A stretch of DNA of 64,000 nt, from assembly GCA_001000675.1 (NCBI GenBank), contig LCHW01000003.1, forward strand, positions 68,485 to 132,484, written 5' to 3'. The DNA comes from Candidatus Wolfebacteria bacterium GW2011_GWE2_44_13 (GTDB lineage: Bacteria; Patescibacteria; Paceibacteria; UBA6257; UBA9933). Of the stretch, positions 23,988-31,159 are shown one piece after another. The notes beneath the pieces were generated by a model that was not told the DNA's origin, did not search any database, and saw only the letters and a list, made by a program, of their open reading frames with translations. Within the stretch, counting starts at the first letter, position 1, and each line of letters starts with the position of its first letter. Position numbers and translations under genes: made by a program.

Positions 23988-24938
23988 CTACAGAGCTCTA
24001 TACAGCTCACCTGCTTTCTCTTTAGCTTTGTCGAAGACGTCGGCCGGAATTTTACTGTAGTCTTGAATAAATTCGAGGAACCACTCCGGGATTGCATCTG
24101 CTCGTATGGGCGAAATTAGCTGCCTAATTTTCCCATCAATGTTCTTCGTAAATACTTCGCAGTCAGATTTCCATTCCCTGTGCTCCATCAACGTCTTGAC
24201 GTCATTAATCGAGTGAATGTATTCCATTATCCGGGCTTCAACAAGTTTTTCTGGTATGGAGCCTTCTTCGGTTCTGCGCCAGTAGTCATCCAGCGTATCC
24301 GCGCTGCGCGTTGTCGACAGAAGCGCCTGTATTCGAGCCCCGATTAGTTTCCGGGGTTCGGAGTTTTCGCTTGTTCGCTGCCAATACCTCACGAGGTTGT
24401 CGAAATCGACAGCTAGCAGAAGAATCCCTGGAAGGAGCTTCGCTATGCGATTCTCAATGAGCCGCTGCGGTATCGTATTATCAGCGACGCTTTCCCAGTA
24501 ATCCAGAAGGAGCTCCATGTCCGTTATAAGCGGAATAAGCTCTGCCATGCGATTCTCAATGAGCCGCTGCGGCGGGGAATCTTCACTTGTAGCACTCCAA
24601 TACGCAATAAGCACTTCGATGCTTGTAACGGACGGGAGGACTTCCAAAAGGAGCTCCGCCATACGAGCCTCGATAAGGCGCTGCGGCACAGATTTTGCAC
24701 TGGTATTTCCCCAGTATCCGCACAACAGCTCCATGTCGGTAACTCCCGGGAGAATCACTGACAAAACCTCTGCCATGCGATTCTCGACGAGTCGCTGCAA
24801 CACCGACCCTTCATTCGTTCCCTCCCAGCACCCTATCAGGTCGTCAATGTCGGTGGTGGTAGAAATCTTTAAAATCGCTTTTTCTCCTCCAATTTCTTTG
24901 CCGATAAAGTTCCCAAGAATGTTTCTTGCGTCATGCAT
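23988..24938 (-). CDS. Protein with seven tandem ~35–39-residue helical repeats
   Basis: The ATG at 24938 follows an AAAGGAG Shine-Dalgarno by 7 nt, giving 316 residues. The body is about seven consecutive repeats with the pattern T-D-x-x-x-L-x-x-Y-W-x-x-T-x-x-x-S-x-P-Q-R-L-I-E-x-R-M-A-E-L-L. The first four are well conserved and the last two or three diverged. Each unit should form two helices, giving a superhelical solenoid suited to protein binding. No known family (TPR, HEAT, Sel1) fits the pattern. It is a single-gene unit with its own promoter and terminator. Function unknown. Confidence 0.75.
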   Translation of the reverse strand: MHDARNILGNFIGKEIGGEKAILKISTTTDIDDLIGCWEGTNEGSVLQRLVENRMAEVLSVILPGVTDMELLCGYWGNTSAKSVPQRLIEARMAELLLEVLPSVTSIEVLIAYWSATSEDSPPQRLIENRMAELIPLITDMELLLDYWESVADNTIPQRLIENRIAKLLPGILLLAVDFDNLVRYWQRTSENSEPRKLIGARIQALLSTTRSADTLDDYWRRTEEGSIPEKLVEARIMEYIHSINDVKTLMEHREWKSDCEVFTKNIDGKIRQLISPIRADAIPEWFLEFIQDYSKIPADVFDKAKEKAGELYRAL

Positions 24939-24980
24939 CGCCCTGCTCCTTTCTCTAGTTATTTTTTTAGTGCTGAGATT

Positions 24981-25009
24981 ATTCAACACTTTTTTATTTA
25001 TTTTGTCAA
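24981..25009 (-). promoter_or_regulatory. Promoter of the helical-repeat gene
   Basis: TTGACA (25004–25009), 17-nt spacer, TTGAAT (24981–24986). Confidence 0.55.
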
Positions 25010-25045
25010 ATTATGCAGCCCACTTTCCTTATTTCTTGTGCTATA

Positions 25046-25078
25046 CAAAAACCACCAGCCTTAGGCTGGTGGTTTTTG
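25046..25078. terminator. Terminator of pyk, CCAGCC family
   Basis: AAAACCACCAGCC–TTA–GGCTGGTGGTTTT. It differs from the two copies near 23.3 and 23.9 kb only in the loop. Confidence 0.85.
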
Positions 25079-25083
25079 ATTTC

Positions 25084-26145
25084 TTACTTCTTCGCCTTCT
25101 TGTACTCGCCGAGGGTTTCTGTTTCAAAGAAGTTTTCTCGTGCGGTATATTCTTCAATGCGTCGCACAATCTTTGCCATTGTGGCAACCGCTTTTGCTGG
25201 GTGCTTACCCGCTGCAGTTTCATCGGAAAGCATAACTGCATCCCCTCCTTCAAATACTGCATTCGCAACATCACTTACTTCTGCGCGTGTTGGATGATCA
25301 TGATCGATTAATGTCATCATCATCTGTGTTGCTACGATTGCCGGCTTGTTGTGCCAGTGTGCGTGGCGGATTAAGTTCTTTTGAATAATCGGCAAATCCT
25401 CCATCGGTATTTCAATTCCAAGGTCTCCTCGCGCAATCATAATACCGTCAGATTCTTCGATAATCTCGTCGATGTTATCGAGCGCCAAGGCACGCTCTAT
25501 CTTTGCGATAATCTTGATCTTTTTATCAGGAAATACGCTACGCAATTTTGTAATGTCTTCTGCGGATTGCACAAACGAAAGCGCAATATAATCAACACCT
25601 TCAGCTACGCCAAACTTTGCATCTTCGATATCTTTATCAGTTACTCCGCCGCGCGTTAGGTTTGTGCGAGGAACGTTAATTCCCTTCTTTGAGAATAATG
25701 TTCCTCCGGTTACAACCTTTGCGTGTATCTGTGATCCTTGTACGTCAACAATATCCAATTCCATTGCACCGTTGGCAAGGAAAAACGGCTCACCCTTTTT
25801 TACATCGATGTGCAAATAGGCATCGTCAATCGGAATAATTCCTCCTGGAACATATTCACTTTGTTCAAAAGAGAAAACAAACGTTTCACCTTCTTTAAGC
25901 TCAACGCCTTCTGCTGGTAATTTTCCTACGCGAATACGCGGACCTTGTAAGTCCTGCATAATTTCGATATCTGTTCCCAACTCTTTATTTATGCGTGCAA
26001 TATGTTCTTTTCGTCCGCGATATTCTTCTACCGTGCAGTGAGAAAAGTTCATGCGAGCAATATTTAATCCAGCCTCTGCCATAGCCTTTAACTCTTCGTA
26101 TGAATCAGACTTTGGTCCAATAGTTGCAACAATTTTTGTTTTCAT
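25084..26145 (-). CDS. pyk: Pyruvate kinase without C-terminal domain
   Basis: The 353 residues include the catalytic barrel and the inserted B domain: TKIVATIGPKS, GLNIARMNFSH, MQDLQGPRIRVG, IIAKIERALAL (catalytic lysine), IMIARGDLGIE and the substrate loop PTRAEVSDVANAV. The enzyme turns phosphoenolpyruvate and ADP into pyruvate and ATP in glycolysis. The usual C-terminal regulatory domain (total about 470 residues) is missing; the protein ends soon after the barrel. Allosteric control through that domain is therefore not expected. A TATATA box 5 nt before the ATG (26151–26156) suggests a leaderless message. Confidence 0.93.
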   Translation of the reverse strand: MKTKIVATIGPKSDSYEELKAMAEAGLNIARMNFSHCTVEEYRGRKEHIARINKELGTDIEIMQDLQGPRIRVGKLPAEGVELKEGETFVFSFEQSEYVPGGIIPIDDAYLHIDVKKGEPFFLANGAMELDIVDVQGSQIHAKVVTGGTLFSKKGINVPRTNLTRGGVTDKDIEDAKFGVAEGVDYIALSFVQSAEDITKLRSVFPDKKIKIIAKIERALALDNIDEIIEESDGIMIARGDLGIEIPMEDLPIIQKNLIRHAHWHNKPAIVATQMMMTLIDHDHPTRAEVSDVANAVFEGGDAVMLSDETAAGKHPAKAVATMAKIVRRIEEYTARENFFETETLGEYKKAKK

Positions 26146-26207
26146 TCTGTTATATATGGTTATTGTGAGTTTACTAGTATAGGCGATTCATTTTCTTTTG
26201 CAAGAGC

Positions 26208-26231
26208 AAAAAAGCGCCCAATAGGGGCGCT
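26208..26231 (-). terminator. Terminator of the AI-2E carrier gene
   Basis: AGCGCCC/GGGCGCT stem followed by a T-run on the minus strand. Confidence 0.8.
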
Positions 26232-26240
26232 TTACATACT

Positions 26241-27284
26241 TTACACCTCTCCTTCTTGTGTGTGATTCCCGATAATACGCGGGTACATTTCGAACATTGC
26301 AAACAGTATCGCCAAGACAACAGGGCCAAGGAAGAACCCAACAATCCCAAAAAACTTTAACCCTCCAAATGTCGAGAAAAGAATGACCAGTGGATGAATC
26401 TTGATTCCCCTGCTCAGTAATGCTGGGCGGAGGAAATTATCAACCAATCCAACAACTCCAATTCCCCATATAGCGAGCGCGATTGCCGCTACTACGTGCC
26501 CAGTAAATGCCAAGAAAATAATCGCCGGTACAACGACCAAGCCCGTTCCTACTGCAGGAATCATTGCTGCAAATGCTGCAACACTCGCCCAAAGCACAGG
26601 GCTCGGGACACCCGCAACAGCAAAGCCGATTCCCGCAAGAATGCCCTGCAAGAAAGCCACCATGATCGTCCCCTTGGTAACAGAAGCTATTGCGGCCGTT
26701 ATTGTGTCGAGTAGTTCGCTACTGTGCGTATCTTCGAGCGGGCTTACGGCTAAAATCATTTTTCTAAATATGTCCTCATCTCTAAATAAGAAAAAGAGCG
26801 TAAAAAGAATGAAAATAAAATTAACTATCATAGCCACCGCACTTGAAAAAACTGCGCCTAAATTTGTTACCACCCATTGCAATCCGTTTCCAACATATTG
26901 CCCAATATCCGCCGCGAGTGTTGGAGCGACTTGTGGAACATACTGCTGCAGCACATTAACCATGTTTGCGATTATCCCGCTTTCCAATCCCCCGTCGGCG
27001 ATCGAAATGTAGAGACCCTTTGCTTCGTTAAAAATCTGATAACCGAATAAGCTTAACGGCACAAGCACCACTAACATTACTACGATCGTGGAAATAACTG
27101 CACTTGCGGTATTTCTCCCGTGTAACTTTTCCCTAATCCAGCGATGCATTGGTCTGAATATGATCGCAAACATAATTGCGATAAAAAATACATCTGCATA
27201 AGGGCTTAACAAAAACAATCCAGCGACCGTCATCACCCCCAGCAAGATAAAAAAGAAGTTATGTTGTATTTTTTCTTTGGTCAT
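26241..27284 (-). CDS. AI-2E family (PerM/YdiK-type) membrane transporter
   Basis: This 347-residue protein has about seven or eight hydrophobic helices. Two near the N-terminus are followed by a helical extracytoplasmic stretch (about 75–140), then helices with the family's GxxGxxPxxGxxxxxxP-like block (AAFAAMIPAVGTGLVVVPA) and LVDNFLRPALLSRGIKIHPLVILFS region near the C-terminus. Family members have been linked to AI-2 or small-molecule export and to Na/H exchange; the substrate here is unknown. It has its own terminator and lies upstream of pyk with a gap of about 95 nt. Confidence 0.88.
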   Translation of the reverse strand: MTKEKIQHNFFFILLGVMTVAGLFLLSPYADVFFIAIMFAIIFRPMHRWIREKLHGRNTASAVISTIVVMLVVLVPLSLFGYQIFNEAKGLYISIADGGLESGIIANMVNVLQQYVPQVAPTLAADIGQYVGNGLQWVVTNLGAVFSSAVAMIVNFIFILFTLFFLFRDEDIFRKMILAVSPLEDTHSSELLDTITAAIASVTKGTIMVAFLQGILAGIGFAVAGVPSPVLWASVAAFAAMIPAVGTGLVVVPAIIFLAFTGHVVAAIALAIWGIGVVGLVDNFLRPALLSRGIKIHPLVILFSTFGGLKFFGIVGFFLGPVVLAILFAMFEMYPRIIGNHTQEGEV

Positions 27285-27363
27285 AATAATAGTAACTTAT
27301 GTACTTAGTATACAGGAAGTGCTTTAAATTGTAACTTTTTATCTTTTTAGGGGCTGCTTCCTA

Positions 27364-27392
27364 TTGAAATTGATTCCTATATATAGTATACT
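27364..27392 (+). promoter_or_regulatory. Promoter of tRNA-Gly
   Basis: TTGAAA (27364–27369), 17-nt spacer, TATACT (27387–27392), 12 nt before the tRNA 5' end. Confidence 0.65.
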
Positions 27393-27404
27393 CCAATTCA
27401 CTAA

Positions 27405-27476
27405 GCGGTAGTAGTTCAGTGGTAGAACGCCTCCTTGCCAAGGAGGAGGTCGCCGGTTCGAGCCCGGTCTACCGCT
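27405..27476 (+). tRNA. tRNA-Gly(GCC)
   Basis: Acceptor GCGGTAG/CTACCGC with discriminator T. Anticodon arm CCTCC/GGAGG with loop TTGCCAA gives GCC. T-loop TTCGAGC. CCA is not encoded. Confidence 0.95.
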
Positions 27477-27490
27477 CAGAAAAATAAAAG

Positions 27491-27511
27491 ATCACCTTCG
27501 GGTGGTTTTTT
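27491..27511 (+). terminator. Terminator of tRNA-Gly
   Basis: ATCACC–TTCG–GGTGGT hairpin with a T-run. Confidence 0.75.
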
Positions 27512-27651
27512 ATTTACCCTGCACCTGTGGCACATTATTTCCTAGATTTTTGAGTGTATTTGTGGTATTGTAGTAATTACCGCAGTAGATTCCTTCTACT
27601 ACCTAGTAAATTAAGGAGAATTGAAACTAAATCAGGCCTAATTCGTTCTAT

Positions 27652-28200
27652 ATGTTAGATGACGAAGAAAAGTCCATAATTGAGCGAGCTATCGGAGGTG
27701 ACGCCTTGGCTTTTGGCCTTCTATACGATAAGTACCACGAACAAATCTACCGATTTGTCTATCTCAAGGTCAGTCATCGTGAAGAAGCTGAGGATATCAC
27801 CCATCATGTTTTTTTGAATGCTTGGCAGAATATGGGAACATATCGCGATAAGGGCTTCCCTTTCTCGAGCCTCCTCTACCAAATTGCCCGTAATAAGGTC
27901 ATTGACCATTACCGGACCAAAAAGACAACGCTCGATATCGAAGACTTGAATGAAGCAGAGATCCCTCGCCATGAATCAACGGTTGAAGATTCTCTACACT
28001 TCCAGTTTCAAGTAACCACAGTAAAAACTGCAATTAAGCAACTTAAGCAGGAATATCAAGATATTATCATTATGCGCTATGTCGAAGAGCTTACACCCTC
28101 CGAAATAGCCCGCATTCTTAAAAAACCAGAGACGACAATTCGCGTACTCCAGCACAGAGCTATTAAGCAGTTGAAAGCGCTCCTCAACGAGCTACCATAA
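27652..28200 (+). CDS. ECF-type RNA polymerase sigma factor
   Basis: The 182 residues contain only the two essential sigma regions. Region 2 (about 12–85) has LYDKYHEQIYRFVYLKV, EEAEDITHHVF, FSSLLYQIARNKVIDHYR. Region 4 (about 120–175) has LKQEYQDIIIMRYVEELTPSEIARIL and a helix-turn-helix ending RVLQHRAIKQLK. Extracytoplasmic-function sigmas switch on stress or envelope genes when released from a membrane anti-sigma. The next gene encodes a one-helix membrane protein that fits that role. An AAGGAG motif (27614–27619) lies about 33 nt upstream and fronts only a 6-codon frame (TTG at 27621), so translational coupling through a leader is possible. Confidence 0.9.
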   Translation: MLDDEEKSIIERAIGGDALAFGLLYDKYHEQIYRFVYLKVSHREEAEDITHHVFLNAWQNMGTYRDKGFPFSSLLYQIARNKVIDHYRTKKTTLDIEDLNEAEIPRHESTVEDSLHFQFQVTTVKTAIKQLKQEYQDIIIMRYVEELTPSEIARILKKPETTIRVLQHRAIKQLKALLNELP

Positions 28201-28206
28201 CGCATC

Positions 28207-28749
28207 ATGGAAAATGACATTCTTACAACCCTACGAAGCCTAAAGCAAATCACTCCTGATTCTGCGTATACAAAGCATTCTCGCATGCTTCTTTTAGCTT
28301 CCCCTCAGGTCCCTGCTACCGAACAACGCGTAAGCACCTTCTTTCGTCTTTCCGCTATTCTTGGAGCTGGGGTAATCGGAATAGTTATACTCCTCGGAGG
28401 AACAACCTACATCAATGAAACGTATTCCCCTCTCGCGCTTGAAGGGCTTAATCAGCGCAGCTTAACTGCTGAAGCAGACGAGATTAATAGCTCAATCGAG
28501 ATTACTTTGGAGACTATCGATTATCTCGATACGTCCAACCAAATGACTTTGACAAAAATAGCCGAGATTCAAAACATCGCTCCCGTTGCAGCCCCAGCCG
28601 CTTCACTGCGCCTTATGTCTGCACCAGCTGAAGTTGCAACTACGACCCCTGAAACCGCTAGCGTCGACACATTCTTAATCGACAGCGATTCAGCCGAAGT
28701 GCCAGCCGAACGGCAGATCAACGATATCCTTGAACAGATCGCTCAATAA
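28207..28749 (+). CDS. Single-pass membrane protein, probable anti-sigma factor
   Basis: The 180-residue protein has a short N-terminal cytosolic part (about 1–45), one transmembrane helix (about 47–68, ILGAGVIGIVILLGG) and an extracytoplasmic part rich in Ala, Pro, Glu and Thr. It begins 6 nt after the ECF sigma stop codon and is surely co-transcribed. This topology and position match membrane anti-sigma factors, but the classical zinc anti-sigma motif (HxxxCxxC) is absent. The call is therefore by context. Confidence 0.65.
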   Translation: MENDILTTLRSLKQITPDSAYTKHSRMLLLASPQVPATEQRVSTFFRLSAILGAGVIGIVILLGGTTYINETYSPLALEGLNQRSLTAEADEINSSIEITLETIDYLDTSNQMTLTKIAEIQNIAPVAAPAASLRLMSAPAEVATTTPETASVDTFLIDSDSAEVPAERQINDILEQIAQ

Positions 28750-28753
28750 ATCT

Positions 28754-29626
28754 ATGCAAAAGCAAACCCGTATTTCTTCCTTTATCATATCAGTATCTTC
28801 TCTTGCTTTCGCATTTTTGGGCGGAATTTTTATTGCTACTCCGAGCGTTCAAGCAGCTGAACCACTTCCATTTATCAATACTACAATTGCTAAAGAAGCA
28901 GCCACCGATGTACTTACCGAAGATCAGCGCAAAGCAATCCTTCGCGAAATCGTTTCCTCTTCACAGACCGAAATTAAAAATATCGTAGACGCATTAACCG
29001 CATTAAAACTAGACGACGCATGGAGCCTTGCACAAGCTGACTTCCTTGCAAAGCTTGCGACTTCAAGCGAATATTACGACACCCTCGCCGAACAACTCGA
29101 AAACGAAGATCTTTCCCTTGAAGACATCAAGACAATCGCTAAAGATCTCAAAGAATGGCGCGAAGCTGTTTATGCACCAGAATTGAAAGAAATTGGTAAT
29201 CTTATTCTCATTTTTCAAACTAAAACAATCTACGATGTTGTGCAGTTGCGCAGTATCAAGATTTCGAGCGACCTCAAGAAACTCGACAAGCAAAATCTCG
29301 TAAATACCGATACATTAAAAAAGTATCTTACGCAAGCAGACAAATCGATTAAAAACGCAAAGACGTTAACAGATAAGGCAACTGACTTATATTATACTAC
29401 GAGCATTGAACCGCTTCAGCCAAAACAAGCCAAGGAAGAAAGCACTTCGGACAAGCAACCCACTTCCCTTCCTGCAGTAGAATCTACAGAAAATGATGCC
29501 ACCGTCTCCCCTGAGATAGTGATCGACCCACAAGATCATGTGCGAGCACTCGCAAAAGAATCGCTCAAGGAATTAAAAACTGCATACGAATTGTTCTTCA
29601 AGATGAACGATCGTATTCGAAAATAA
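28754..29626 (+). CDS. Secreted helical protein of the ECF sigma operon
   Basis: From the ATG at 28754 the protein is 290 residues with a clear signal peptide (MQKQTR, then a hydrophobic segment ending PSVQA). The mature part is almost wholly helical and charged, with coiled-coil character (about 40–200), a Ser/Thr/Pro-rich linker (about 210–245) and a final helix. A TTG at 28730 in the same frame would overlap the preceding gene and dilute the signal peptide, so it was rejected. It is probably a periplasmic partner or target of the ECF sigma/anti-sigma pair. Family not named with certainty. Confidence 0.65.
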   Translation: MQKQTRISSFIISVSSLAFAFLGGIFIATPSVQAAEPLPFINTTIAKEAATDVLTEDQRKAILREIVSSSQTEIKNIVDALTALKLDDAWSLAQADFLAKLATSSEYYDTLAEQLENEDLSLEDIKTIAKDLKEWREAVYAPELKEIGNLILIFQTKTIYDVVQLRSIKISSDLKKLDKQNLVNTDTLKKYLTQADKSIKNAKTLTDKATDLYYTTSIEPLQPKQAKEESTSDKQPTSLPAVESTENDATVSPEIVIDPQDHVRALAKESLKELKTAYELFFKMNDRIRK

Positions 29627-29632
29627 GATATA

Positions 29633-29666
29633 AAAAATCCGTCAGCCCTAGGCTGACGGATTTTTT
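29633..29666. terminator. Bidirectional terminator
   Basis: AAAAATCCGTCAGCC–CTA–GGCTGACGGATTTTT. It serves the ECF operon on the plus strand and the 29680–30057 gene on the minus strand. Confidence 0.9.
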
Positions 29667-29679
29667 ATTACTCCTCTTC

Positions 29680-30057
29680 TTATTCTGCGCCGTCCATTTG
29701 CGCTATTTCTTTTCTTATCTCTTTCTCAAGCTCAAGCTCAAGCTTATTTTCTTGCTGTGCAATATACAGTGCTTCGTACAATACATCGAGTGCTTCGTTT
29801 CTATATCCACCCTCAGCGTATATATTTGCCCGATCTATTTCAAATCCAATACACGCCTCTAGCGTACGTCCCAATGCTTCGACAATCTTTTCTCGCTCAA
29901 TTGTCCATGCTGTAAGCGCCTCAAGCACTTCTGCGTGTTTTATGCCTTTTTTATACAATCCTTCTATTAATGGCTTACGCGAATCAGATCCAATTTCTGC
30001 CCCCTCTAATCGCTTAAATCCATCGACTGCTTCGATTATTTTTTTATTTTCACCCAT
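29680..30057 (-). CDS. Small helical hypothetical protein
   Basis: A 125-residue acidic, all-helical soluble protein. The second half (EIDRANIYAEGGYRNEALDVLYEALYIAQQEN) looks like a TPR-type helical hairpin, which would bind a partner protein. There is no catalytic motif, signal peptide or membrane segment. It lies downstream of HU on the minus strand, separated by hairpins. Family not recognised. Confidence 0.6.
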   Translation of the reverse strand: MGENKKIIEAVDGFKRLEGAEIGSDSRKPLIEGLYKKGIKHAEVLEALTAWTIEREKIVEALGRTLEACIGFEIDRANIYAEGGYRNEALDVLYEALYIAQQENKLELELEKEIRKEIAQMDGAE

Positions 30058-30081
30058 GTCTCTAGTATATCATTTGTAAAC

Positions 30082-30109
30082 AAAAACACCCACGCAAGTG
30101 GATGTTTTT
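30082..30109. terminator. Terminator of the HU gene
   Basis: AAAAACAYCCAC/GTGGRTGTTTTT-type hairpin with a GCAA/TTGC loop. Two more GC-rich hairpins at 30122–30134 and 30136–30150 lie between it and the HU stop codon. Confidence 0.7.
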
Positions 30110-30150
30110 GAGAAATGATTTCCGCCCGAGGCGGACCAGCCTTGGGCTGG

Positions 30151-30426
30151 TTACTTAACTGCGTCCTTGAAAGCCTTTGCAGCTTTGAACTTAGGAGCTA
30201 CAGATGCTGCGATCTGGATCTTTTCACCAGTCTTTGGGTTTACACCCATTCGAGCGGCTCGCTTGGTTGCCTTGAAGCTACCAAAACCTGAGATTGCAAC
30301 TTCTTCTCCTCGTGCCAATGCCCCTGCGATTGTATCGAACACTGCTTCTACAGCAGCAGTTGCCTGCTTCTTTACTTCGATGCCTGCGGCTGCCTGTACT
30401 GCGTCGATTAATTCTACTTTGTTCAT
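30151..30426 (-). CDS. hup: HU-family histone-like DNA-binding protein
   Basis: From the ATG at 30426 the product is 91 residues, the normal HU length. It starts NKVELIDAVQAAAG, continues with the dimerisation segment GEEVAISGFGSFKATKRAARMGVNPKTGEKI (the SGFGSF and NPKTG blocks bracket the DNA-binding beta arm) and ends with PKFKAAKAFKDAV. HU bends and compacts DNA as a homodimer. A longer frame to 30480 adds 18 residues without family support and was rejected. Confidence 0.95.
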   Translation of the reverse strand: MNKVELIDAVQAAAGIEVKKQATAAVEAVFDTIAGALARGEEVAISGFGSFKATKRAARMGVNPKTGEKIQIAASVAPKFKAAKAFKDAVK

Positions 30427-30581
30427 TGAGAGATACACATGTCCCCAGTGATAATGGATCAACGAAATTCGCATCCCCATATCGCTAGTTAATGTCTTTT
30501 AAACTACTCGACCTTTGACTTATTTACTTATACTCAAATTATATAGTATTTATGCGGTGTAAACAATAGTTCCGCAATATA

Positions 30582-30610
30582 TTGACATATCATCGATTGT
30601 GGTTTATTAT
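30582..30610 (+). promoter_or_regulatory. Promoter of gene 30700–31053
   Basis: TTGACA (30582–30587), 17-nt spacer, TATTAT (30605–30610), near consensus. Confidence 0.75.
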
Positions 30611-30699
30611 ATATTTAGTTATTTAACTTGCGGGCCAATGAGCGGGCCGTCCAACATTCGCCATTTTCGAAGCAATTCGAAACAAAAAGGAGTACGCAC

Positions 30700-31053
30700 A
30701 TGGAAACGATTCCGAAGTTACACCATGCTCAGGTAGTTAAGGGAGGCAAGCCGATTGCGACACTCACCTACCTCGGCCAGGACATGCCTGAAGGCGGATA
30801 CACGGAATGGGGCAGCACAACCATCCACTTGCTCGTTCGCCTTGCGAAGGGAATCTTCCAGATGGAGGCCGAGTATGCAATCATTGTGCGCTCACTTATG
30901 CGGTATAATTGCGACGAGAAGCAGGTGCTTGGGTCGGAAACATCGGGCGCCACTATTCTTGTTCGCTTAAAACTTCATAAGCCTATACTGCGCAACGAGA
31001 AGACATATATTCTCTCTCTAGCGCGCAAGGCAAGCGAAGCTCTTCGCGCATAA
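30700..31053 (+). CDS. Hypothetical protein, single-gene unit
   Basis: The ATG at 30700 follows an AAAAGGAG Shine-Dalgarno at good spacing, giving 117 residues. The longer frame from 30628 starts with a non-ATG codon and was rejected. The product is soluble and mixed alpha/beta, without cysteine clusters or membrane segments; family not recognised. Base composition is more GC-rich than the neighbouring RNase Y gene. Consensus promoter, strong Shine-Dalgarno and own terminator make it very likely a real gene. Confidence 0.7.
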   Translation: METIPKLHHAQVVKGGKPIATLTYLGQDMPEGGYTEWGSTTIHLLVRLAKGIFQMEAEYAIIVRSLMRYNCDEKQVLGSETSGATILVRLKLHKPILRNEKTYILSLARKASEALRA

Positions 31054-31059
31054 CCAAAA

Positions 31060-31083
31060 GGCGGCCCCATGGCCGCCTTTTTT
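31060..31083 (+). terminator. Terminator of gene 30700–31053
   Basis: GGCGGCC–CCAT–GGCCGCC followed by TTTTTT. Confidence 0.9.
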
Positions 31084-31094
31084 ATTTCTCTCTC

Positions 31095-31136
31095 TTACCT
31101 TGCATACTCCACTGCTCTCCATCCAATTGCACTCAT
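31095..31136 (-). other. Remnant repeating the end of RNase Y
   Basis: A short minus-strand frame just beyond the rny stop reads M-S-A-I-G-W then RAVEYAR and a stop. The RNase Y protein itself ends MRAVEYAR. The codons differ (for example AGAGCAGTGGAG versus CGTGCAGTGGAA). It may be a leftover of an older 3' end after recombination. No function is implied. Confidence 0.45.
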
Positions 31137-31159
31137 AGCTTCGCCCTCATATGCGCGTA

